Source: Phycisphaerae bacterium (lineage in GTDB: Bacteria; Planctomycetota; Phycisphaerae; UBA1845). From it: a stretch of 64,000 nucleotides of DNA. The DNA is taken from assembly GCA_028289375.1 (NCBI GenBank), contig JANQQK010000013.1, forward strand, positions 1-64,000, written 5' to 3'. Positions 26,940-34,499 of this stretch are shown here, piece by piece (position 1 is the first letter of the stretch; the number at the start of each line of letters is the position of its first letter). Under the pieces are notes generated by a model that saw only the letters and a program-made list of their open reading frames with translations, searched no databases and was not told where the DNA came from. Both the position numbers and the translations under genes were made by a program.

Positions 26940-29690
26940 TCATGGCGTGGTGGCTGTGGCGAGTCGCTCGAAATCAAACAGGTCAACGTCGCCGTCCTGA
27001 TCGAAGTCAGCGTTGACCGTCGGGTCGCAGTTGGCAGAGACCATGTTGCCCTCACCGTTGAAGCACTCCTGGAACAACTGGAAGTCAAGCAGGTTCACAA
27101 CGCCGTCGCCGTTCAAGTCCGGCGACACTGCGGCTATCGACAGTGTCACGTTCGTCGGGTTGTACAGAACCTCATAAACTGGCGGGATCGACAAATCATC
27201 AAATTCACCGTTCACGCTGGCGGCCTCCAGTATAACGAATTCGTCCGTCATCTCCGGCACAAATCCATTCAGATGTGTCACGACCAACGCGCCGCCCAGG
27301 GTTGCGTTCCCCGTGATGTTGAGCTTGTCAGCCCCCATGTCGTCGATTTCGATGTCCAGCGCACCGCCCGGCTGGTCGTAGTCGCCGCCGATGTTCAGCT
27401 CGCCGATCGACAATCCGGGAGCAACCGCCCCACCGCTGTTATCAAGGTCACCAAAGAAGTTTCCGTTCCCCTTGAAGACACCGCCCTCCAGCGCGAATGG
27501 ATCGCTCATGCTCAGCTGAAGTGACGTGCCGGCATTGATGATCGTTTCGCCAGCCGTTTGCGTTACCGTGGCCGAGGACACGAGCAACGTGCCTTGTTGC
27601 ACTTCGATCGTACCGGTGTTGTTCACGTCCACATTCTGCAGGGTCGATGTTCCGTCGTTCGATGAGCGGATGACGGTACCTGCATTGTTCAACGGACGGC
27701 TGCTGAGGACACGGAAATCAAGTTGGAAGTCGATGAAACCGGTTTCTGTGTTTTCCAGTCTTGCAGACCCGCCCAGACCGAACCCACCTCGGAATATCAT
27801 GTCGCCGTTGTTGATGAGCACCCTCGAAATCGTCCGCGACTGATTCGTCGGATTGATGTTGGCGACGCCGTTGGATGTGAGCGGTCCGCCTGCGAAAATC
27901 GACCCGTTCGTCCAACTGAATTCATCACTGACGTTGATCGGGCTTGGCCCCTCGAGCACTCCGACGATCATGTCGAACTGCGTAACATTCACAGGCTGAC
28001 CAGTGTCAAATTTGACCGTTCCCGAACCCTCGCCCGGCGATGTGATCGTGAGCGTCTCCAGCTCGATAGGCCGATCTGTCGGTGAATTGAACGTGACCCT
28101 ACCGCGCTCGGCGTACAGATGATCACCAAGGTCGACGATGGTCGCATCATCTGCGACTCGCCAGTTACCGCCGCCCTTGACGTTGATTCGATCAGAAACA
28201 TTGACCGTTCCATGAATGACACTCTTATTGTTCCCCGCAGCCAGTTCGAGCGTTTCAGCGGTGATCGAAGAAGTTGACGTGAACGTCTGCGTACCACCGA
28301 GGATGAGTCGTGTATCAGCATCTGACAGGACGTCGCCCGTGTGCACGCCGACGCCGTTGAGACCATGCGGCGCGACGTTGAGCGTGCCAGTCTGGTTGTG
28401 AATCAACCCGTCGTTGGTCACTGCCCCGGTGATGCTGATGAATCCATCACCGGACGTCCGAAGAACCGTACCGCCGTTGTTCGCGAACGTGCCGCCACTG
28501 ATGGCGCCGGAGTTGAACTGCATGTTGACAACCGCGCCATCGAAAATATTCAACCGGGCTCCGCTGCCAATGCCGAATCCGGAGCGAATGGTGGCTTGAT
28601 CGAGGACGTTCAGGTGACGACGAATCGTCCGACTGCTGCTCGTGGCGTTGATCATCACCGGGCCGCTGGCCGTAATGGCGCCACCCGGGTTGATCGCACA
28701 CCGCGTCCAACTGAAGAGGCCGCTGACGTTGATCGGGCTGGGGCCGTACAGAGATCCCGCGATCAAGTCCATATCGACACAGTTCACCGGTTCGCCGGTA
28801 TTGAAGTCGATCCGGCCCGCTGACTCTCCGGGCGTGGTGATCGTGATCGTCTGCAGATCGATCGGGGCATCGACAGGTGCGTTGAAGTTGACGCGCCCGC
28901 GTTCGACGTAGACATGGTTCCCGTAATTGACGATGTTGGCATCATCCGCAAACGTCCACGTTCCACCGACACCGTTGATTCGCTCGGAAATGTCGACCGT
29001 GCCATGAATCATGCTCTCCGCGTTGCTCGCACCGAACTCCACAGTGTCAGCGGTAAGTGTGGACGATGCTTCGAATTCGTGCTGTTTCTGGAAACCGAGT
29101 GTCGTGCCCGGATCACCGCGCACTTCGCCCGTGTGGTTCCCGCCGTTGTTTATGACCAGTTTGGCTGACAGCGAGTGAATGAGACCTGAATTGTCGAGTG
29201 GTGTCCCAATGCTGATGAAATCGTCGGTGGCGTCGCAGATCAACGTGCCATCCAGGTCAATCAGACCACCCCCGCCGTTGAAGACGACCGAGTTCCCTTC
29301 GTACGTGTACGTGGCTGAGTCACGAATGATCACATCAGCACCACTCGACAGTCCGATGCGCGGCCCATTCGAGAACGATTCTCCACTTGAGATCCTCAGT
29401 GTGGCACCGACCAGATCCACCGAATCCCGCGTCAAGCGAACACCATCGGCAACCTCCACAACGCCATTTCCATCGATCCGCCCATCCATCCAGTGGAAGA
29501 TCTCGTCGACGTACAGTCGGTCGTTGACCGTCAGCGTCGAATTGCCTTCCATCTGAAATTCGCCCAGCACGAACGAATTCTCATCCAACTCCAAATCCGG
29601 TCGCGGGAACTGCGCCGGGAAAACCGCGCCCGCGATGATGAAGTTCCGATAGTTCGCCATCGAATTCAGGTGCGTGTCTTCCTCTTCGTA
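26940..29690 (-). repeat. Long degenerate direct repeat, copy B
   Basis: Encodes the beta-repeat and dockerin part of the 26940 product and matches copy A at 22720-25450 in the same orientation, separated by the fibre-like gene. Segments such as WTFADDANIV, HVYVERGRVNF and ITTPGES are shared almost word for word. It is large enough to support homologous recombination that would delete the intervening gene. Confidence 0.7.
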
Positions 29691-32123
29691 GATCACGGTC
29701 ACCACGCCCGCGTCAGCCGGAATACACACGCTGTCGCCATCGACGGGAATCTGACCTTCTTCCCAGTTGGACGTCAGTCCCCAGAGGAAACCGTTGGGCG
29801 GATCATCAAACGCTCTGAAGTGTTTCATAATCTGACATTCGTCAGGCGTCCCGTTGACGTCACAGTCATCGCTTTCGCCTTCATTGATGTCGCACTCATC
29901 CGGCTTGAAATTCGGCTGACAGTCCGAAGACGATTCCATGCAGTCGACCACCGCGTTGCATGGCGAGATACCGAAATTGCAAACGCCCGGAATCTGCGTG
30001 AACCCGCAATCCGTGTCACACACATCCAGCACGCCGTTGTTGTTGCAGTCTGTGACGGTGAATGGACCAGCCGTCAGATAGTCATTTGACCAACGCCCCG
30101 CGTTGTCCATCGCTTTGATGCTGATGTACCAGTCACCCAAACCACCGGCTGCCACCGTCCCCTGGATCGCACAGTCGTCGACCGGCCGAACAGGTTCCGG
30201 ATCTTCATCAGGCTCCAGACCGCCCGGACTCCGCGTCACAACGTAACTGTACGTGTTCGCACCCCGCACATCGTCGCTGGCCGGCTCAAACTCGAAGGTG
30301 ATGCACGGCAGTGATCCACCAACGCCCGATGGGTGCGTCGATGATCGTACCGCCGATACCAACCCAGGCGGATCCGTGTCGTTCGGAAACGACGCCACGT
30401 ATTGTGGTCCGCCAACGTTGAACGCTGTCCCCCAGAGATTGGCTGCGTGCGGCGGATATTCGACGCGAAACGCGTTGATGAACTCGGTGACCGTGTTGGG
30501 TTCGTACAGGTACGTGACGTGGAGAATCTCTTCCATGCCGAGGCAGAGGTTGTCAAAAATCCCATCCTGGAACACGTCATCGCCAGGATTGTCATCGTGA
30601 TCATCCTGTGTTTCGTCGTCGATATCGCGAAGCAACGCACCAACGAACCCCTCCGTCGAAACGGGATCGTGGTAGTTGACATCGCAAGGGCGCGGAAACT
30701 CCTGTGAGCGAGTGATCAACGCGGTGTATGGCGTACCGTCATCGAACTCAAAACGCTTCGGAAATTCACGCGTGACAAAGTCGGCAAGCCAGTTGCACCA
30801 GCCCTCGCCCCATGCATCGAAGTCGTTCTCGCTGCACCACATGCAGTGCCCGCAGTTGTCAGGCGGGTTGGGATCGCAGTTCTGCGCGACATCGCAATAG
30901 GCTGGTTCCGGCAACGGATTGTCGTAGTGCGTGTAGTTGTGATGGTGACCATATTCGTGAATCGCGGTGGCCTCGGACCACTCCCGCTCCGTACTGATGT
31001 GGATCACCTCGTCTGAAGGGTCGTACCACGCGCCGCCACCCTGCGAATCGTCGGGCCAAAACACCTCCAGATTGTCGGTGTCGAAATTCGTCTCCGACGT
31101 CACGATGCGTTCTGCCCGAAGAATGCTGGTGAAAATCTGAAATGCCGGCGCGATGCTTGAGTGCGGCTTCAACACGCCGTAATCGATGAACGATCCTTCA
31201 AAGTCGACCATCTCCGGAACGACAATCTGATACGTGTCGTCCCGAGAATCCATCACGCGGAACGTATTTCGCTTCGTCCGGGCAACGAAGATGATGTCCG
31301 GCGTATCACATCCGAGAATGTCGCAGTCGTCCCAGGAAATCACGCCCGAATCAAAGTAACCCTGTTCATCCGTCACGCCGCCCCAGATCAACTCGAAACC
31401 AAACGTGTCCTGATCCGCAACCAACACCTCGAGGCCGTCCGCACCAACGGTCACGGGTGGCGTATCACCGGGATCGTTGAAGTCCCCGTCCGGGGGATCA
31501 CTGCGGTCGATGCCAGGCCGGTCGTACATGATCCGACCGATCGCCCGAAACGGAATCGCCCCACCTGCCGCCGAGGGTGTGGCATCGGATGCATCGACAG
31601 CCGTCGGTACAGCCGCCGCATTGTCACCGACGAACAGGTCAGCCACAGGCTGAGGTCGCCCTTCCTCGTCGAACTTCTTGCCGTGCGTCCCCGGAACACG
31701 AATGAAATACTTCTGCTGCTCTTTCTTCGCGGAAACCGCAGGTCCGACCTCGAACACCCGTCGAACCAGCCGACCGTTGAAGTAGAAACTGATGCCGATC
31801 GGCTCATCGGCATCAACCGGTATCGCCGTCACGTTGACACGAATCACGCTCTTCTCGACGTCAAGCGGCGACTCGGGCAGGTCGGTCGCCACGACATGCC
31901 ACCGATGCCCGTCGATCTGCAGATTCGTCAGCTGCCCCGGCTTACCCACCTTAATGTCAAACGCCAGCTCCGTTCGCTCACCAAACTTCGCCTCAGGCGG
32001 ATCGCCGACCAGCTTGATCGAAACCGGCGGAGAGACATCGGCGCGAAGCGTCGTTCCCATGGCGGTCAGCACGAGCGAAGCCATCAGGGCGATCGCGAAC
32101 GACTTGGCGGATTGACAATGCAT
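26940..32123 (-). CDS. Giant secreted protein: zinc metalloprotease-like head, beta repeats, dockerin tail
   Basis: 1727 residues from ATG 32123 (CGGAG 7 nt upstream; signal peptide MHCQSAKSFAIALMASLVLT). Residues 30-160 are an all-beta domain. AIHEYGHHHNYTHY from 387 contains HExxH (389-393) plus further His, consistent with a zinc peptidase site; a Cys cluster (CGHCMWCSEN) follows. Around 690-770 an Asp/Asn/Cys calcium-repeat block occurs (DCNNNGVLDVCDTDCG, DECDINEGESDDCDVNG). The remaining 950 residues are Gly/Asn-rich beta repeats, with two modules beginning HGTVDISERINGVGGTWTFA and HGTVNVSDRINVKGGGNWRV, and a dockerin tail like that of 22720. Its TGA overlaps an ATG of the next gene (ATGA). 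The protease family is not identifiable by eye. Confidence 0.84.
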   Translation of the reverse strand: MHCQSAKSFAIALMASLVLTAMGTTLRADVSPPVSIKLVGDPPEAKFGERTELAFDIKVGKPGQLTNLQIDGHRWHVVATDLPESPLDVEKSVIRVNVTAIPVDADEPIGISFYFNGRLVRRVFEVGPAVSAKKEQQKYFIRVPGTHGKKFDEEGRPQPVADLFVGDNAAAVPTAVDASDATPSAAGGAIPFRAIGRIMYDRPGIDRSDPPDGDFNDPGDTPPVTVGADGLEVLVADQDTFGFELIWGGVTDEQGYFDSGVISWDDCDILGCDTPDIIFVARTKRNTFRVMDSRDDTYQIVVPEMVDFEGSFIDYGVLKPHSSIAPAFQIFTSILRAERIVTSETNFDTDNLEVFWPDDSQGGGAWYDPSDEVIHISTEREWSEATAIHEYGHHHNYTHYDNPLPEPAYCDVAQNCDPNPPDNCGHCMWCSENDFDAWGEGWCNWLADFVTREFPKRFEFDDGTPYTALITRSQEFPRPCDVNYHDPVSTEGFVGALLRDIDDETQDDHDDNPGDDVFQDGIFDNLCLGMEEILHVTYLYEPNTVTEFINAFRVEYPPHAANLWGTAFNVGGPQYVASFPNDTDPPGLVSAVRSSTHPSGVGGSLPCITFEFEPASDDVRGANTYSYVVTRSPGGLEPDEDPEPVRPVDDCAIQGTVAAGGLGDWYISIKAMDNAGRWSNDYLTAGPFTVTDCNNNGVLDVCDTDCGFTQIPGVCNFGISPCNAVVDCMESSSDCQPNFKPDECDINEGESDDCDVNGTPDECQIMKHFRAFDDPPNGFLWGLTSNWEEGQIPVDGDSVCIPADAGVVTVIYEEEDTHLNSMANYRNFIIAGAVFPAQFPRPDLELDENSFVLGEFQMEGNSTLTVNDRLYVDEIFHWMDGRIDGNGVVEVADGVRLTRDSVDLVGATLRISSGESFSNGPRIGLSSGADVIIRDSATYTYEGNSVVFNGGGGLIDLDGTLICDATDDFISIGTPLDNSGLIHSLSAKLVINNGGNHTGEVRGDPGTTLGFQKQHEFEASSTLTADTVEFGASNAESMIHGTVDISERINGVGGTWTFADDANIVNYGNHVYVERGRVNFNAPVDAPIDLQTITITTPGESAGRIDFNTGEPVNCVDMDLIAGSLYGPSPINVSGLFSWTRCAINPGGAITASGPVMINATSSSRTIRRHLNVLDQATIRSGFGIGSGARLNIFDGAVVNMQFNSGAISGGTFANNGGTVLRTSGDGFISITGAVTNDGLIHNQTGTLNVAPHGLNGVGVHTGDVLSDADTRLILGGTQTFTSTSSITAETLELAAGNNKSVIHGTVNVSDRINVKGGGNWRVADDATIVDLGDHLYAERGRVTFNSPTDRPIELETLTITSPGEGSGTVKFDTGQPVNVTQFDMIVGVLEGPSPINVSDEFSWTNGSIFAGGPLTSNGVANINPTNQSRTISRVLINNGDMIFRGGFGLGGSARLENTETGFIDFQLDFRVLSSRPLNNAGTVIRSSNDGTSTLQNVDVNNTGTIEVQQGTLLVSSATVTQTAGETIINAGTSLQLSMSDPFALEGGVFKGNGNFFGDLDNSGGAVAPGLSIGELNIGGDYDQPGGALDIEIDDMGADKLNITGNATLGGALVVTHLNGFVPEMTDEFVILEAASVNGEFDDLSIPPVYEVLYNPTNVTLSIAAVSPDLNGDGVVNLLDFQLFQECFNGEGNMVSANCDPTVNADFDQDGDVDLFDFERLATATTP

Positions 32124-32290
32124 TTCACTTCTCCGGCGACTCTCGACCGATTGGCGGTTTCGGAACATCACGGACGGATCCTGTACAGCATCCTGCTACT
32201 TCCACAGTTCGTCGCGCACCGGGGAAACCCATCAGATTTGTTCGCGATTCGGCATGAACGGCGTCGGCAAGATCGACGCCTACAGGCCAA

Positions 32291-32318
32291 TCGACAACGT
32301 CAGCCAGTCAGCTACACT
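32291..32318 (+). promoter_or_regulatory. Sigma-70-type promoter of MscS gene
   Basis: TCGACA (32291-32296; 5/6 to -35), a 16-bp spacer and TACACT (32313-32318; 4/6 to -10). The leader to ATG 32374 is about 50 nt and contains the ribosome site GGGAG. It lies in the divergent region with the giant protease-like gene, for which I see no clear promoter. Confidence 0.5.
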
Positions 32319-32373
32319 TTATGCTTCGGGGTAATTGGTCGATTTCGGCGAATGACGACGGGAGAAAAACACC

Positions 32374-33681
32374 ATGAACAGGATCAACCTCGCCACTCTT
32401 TCAGCACTCTCCATGACGATACTCTTCGCCCTCACGCCCTGTGCGACGCGGGCTGAGGGCATAAACCTCGTGGGCGATTTCGAGCGTTCGCCGGAAACGC
32501 CGATCAACCAGCTGAAGCTCGCGTTGTCCCCACTGACCATGGCGGATATCGAAAAAGAGGTCGCAGAATGGGGTGCACTCGTCGTCGCAAAGTCCAAGGA
32601 AATCACGCGCGAGCAGATCACGCAGAAGCGCTTGGCTGCCAAAGCTGAAGCCGGCGACGAGGCGGCCGCGACAGAACGCGAGGCATCCGTTGAAAAATCC
32701 ACGAAGCTGACAGGCGAACGCACGAAGCTTGTCGACCGATTCACGCTCGTTCTCGAGGCGTACGAGGCCCGCGGCGGAGATAGAACACAGTGGGACCAAT
32801 ACCTCGACGCATGGTCCGGACTTCAGATCGACGTCACGGACGCATCCGAAGCCTACACGATCATTATCGGGTGGCTTAAGGACAAGGAAGGCGGAATTCG
32901 CTGGGGCATCAACATCGGCAAGTTCCTGCTCACACTGCTGCTCTTCCTCATCCTGAGTCGTATTGCCGGTCGGGCGATCGGGAAGGCACTTTCCTATTCC
33001 AAGAGTTCCTCCGCGCTGCTACGCGATTTTCTAGTGAGCATCACCCGCAGAACCGTTTTCTTCATTGGTTTCATCTTCGCCCTCACCGCGCTGGAAGTAC
33101 CCATCGGACCATTCATGGCTGCCATCGGTGCCGCCGGTCTGGTCGTTGGTCTCGCCCTTCAGGGGACGCTCAGCAACTTCGCCAGCGGCATCCTGATCCT
33201 CGTCTACAAACCATTCGACGTTGGCGACGGCGTGAGCGTGGCCGGCGTGTCGGGATCCGTGAAGAGCATGAATCTGATTTCGACGACGATCCACACGTTC
33301 GACAATCAGAAGGTCATTGTGCCGAACAACGCCGTCTGGGGCAGTGCCATCACCAACATCACCGGCAATCCCACACGCCGCGTCGACCTTGTCTTCGGCA
33401 TTGGCTACAGCGACGACATTGACAAAGCGAAAGACGTACTCAAACGCATCGTCACCAGCCATGAATTGGTGCTCAAAGACCCCGAGCCGGTCATCAACAT
33501 GCACGAACTCGCCGACAGCAGCGTCAATTTCGTGGTACGCCCCTGGTCAAAGACGTCGGATTATTGGACCGTCTACTGGGACATCACGCGCGAAGTGAAG
33601 AAACAGTTCGACGCCGAGGGCATCTCCATCCCATTCCCGCAGCGGGATGTTCATGTGTTCCAGGAACCGGCCGCAACCTGA
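32374..33681 (+). CDS. Small-conductance mechanosensitive channel (MscS family)
   Basis: 435 residues. Signal-like N-terminus (ATLSALSMTILFALTPCATRA), a periplasmic helical segment of about 150 residues (KEITREQITQKRLAAKAEAG), then three membrane helices at about 187-208, 225-245 and the pore-lining Gly/Ala helix IGAAGLVVGLALQGTLSNFA. The beta domain follows (PFDVGDGVSVAGVSGSVKSM, IVPNNAVWGSAITN) and the alpha/beta C-terminal domain (RRVDLVFGIGYSDDIDKAKD). MscS channels open on membrane tension and release solutes on osmotic down-shock. The extra N-terminal periplasmic domain is longer than in E. coli MscS. The ribosome site GGGAG supports the start. Confidence 0.95.
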   Translation: MNRINLATLSALSMTILFALTPCATRAEGINLVGDFERSPETPINQLKLALSPLTMADIEKEVAEWGALVVAKSKEITREQITQKRLAAKAEAGDEAAATEREASVEKSTKLTGERTKLVDRFTLVLEAYEARGGDRTQWDQYLDAWSGLQIDVTDASEAYTIIIGWLKDKEGGIRWGINIGKFLLTLLLFLILSRIAGRAIGKALSYSKSSSALLRDFLVSITRRTVFFIGFIFALTALEVPIGPFMAAIGAAGLVVGLALQGTLSNFASGILILVYKPFDVGDGVSVAGVSGSVKSMNLISTTIHTFDNQKVIVPNNAVWGSAITNITGNPTRRVDLVFGIGYSDDIDKAKDVLKRIVTSHELVLKDPEPVINMHELADSSVNFVVRPWSKTSDYWTVYWDITREVKKQFDAEGISIPFPQRDVHVFQEPAAT

Positions 33682-33697
33682 TCCGATACGGACGTAA

Positions 33698-33746
33698 AGC
33701 CCCAAAAAAGCGGCGACAATCGACCCAGAATCGCCGCTGATGGGCT
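33698..33746 (+). terminator. Composite hairpin after MscS gene
   Basis: Inner stem AGCGGCGA (33709-33716) with TCGCCGCT (33731-33738), enclosed by AGCCC (33698-33702) and GGGCT (33742-33746). A run of six A precedes the inner stem and no T run follows on the plus strand. Probable but weak terminator between the MscS and sigma genes. Confidence 0.45.
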
Positions 33747-33803
33747 GATTATCACGATTTTCTGGTTCGCCACCCTGCCATTGGGTACACTTGTCAGGGC
33801 TGG

Positions 33804-34457
33804 GTGACTGGTGTTGGCACCGCCGTCATTCAGGGCCAACGTCGTGATCATGGGATGGGCCGTTTGTTGGATCGGTTGCCGGGACAATTGATGGAGACGC
33901 TCGACGCCGCATCGAACGGGGATCCCCGCGCTGCCGACGAACTGCTCCCACTCGTCTATGAGGAACTCCGCAGACTCGCGAAGTCCCGATTGGCCAAGCT
34001 TCCGCCCGGAACCACCCTGCAACCCACCGCCCTCGTGCACGACGCCTACGTCCGGCTCATCGGAAACGAAGATCCCGGCTGGAACAGCCGCGCCCATTTC
34101 TTCGGCGCAGCCGCCCGCGCGATGCGGAACGTCCTCGTCGATCGTGCCCGCCGCAAATCAAGCTTGAAACGCGGTGGCGACAGGCAACGCGTGAATCTCG
34201 GCTTCGATGACATCGCCATTGCGACCCCGCCAGAAGACATCGTCGCCCTCGATGACGCCCTCAACGAACTCGAGCAGGCGGACCCCCGCAAAGTGCAAAT
34301 CGTGATGCTGCATTACTTTGCAGGCCTCACGCTAAAGGACACCGCCGAGTTGATCGGCGTGTCACTGCCGACCGTCGAACGCGAATGGCGATTCACCCGG
34401 ACGCTGCTCTACATGCAGCTCAAGGACCAGGTGGACGGCGTCAGCCAGCAAAAATGA
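33804..34457 (+). CDS. ECF-type sigma factor, Sig-70_X6-like (module 2)
   Basis: Up to 217 residues from GTG 33804; in-frame ATGs at 33855 and 33891 are also plausible, and the family alignment favours a start near 33855. Region 2: LLPLVYEELRRLAKSRLAK, then TTLQPTALVHDAYVRLIG. Region 4: LDDALNELEQADPRKVQIVM, FAGLTLKDTAELIGVSLPTV and EREWRFTRTLLY. It is clearly paralogous to the product at 448 and likewise followed by a TPR kinase gene, here 42 bp downstream without overlap. Expected to act as a promoter-specificity factor under kinase control. Confidence 0.92.
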   Translation: MTGVGTAVIQGQRRDHGMGRLLDRLPGQLMETLDAASNGDPRAADELLPLVYEELRRLAKSRLAKLPPGTTLQPTALVHDAYVRLIGNEDPGWNSRAHFFGAAARAMRNVLVDRARRKSSLKRGGDRQRVNLGFDDIAIATPPEDIVALDDALNELEQADPRKVQIVMLHYFAGLTLKDTAELIGVSLPTVEREWRFTRTLLYMQLKDQVDGVSQQK

Positions 34458-34499
34458 TGGCCTCGCGCTCGCTTTTGCGAACTGAATGACTGAACGACT

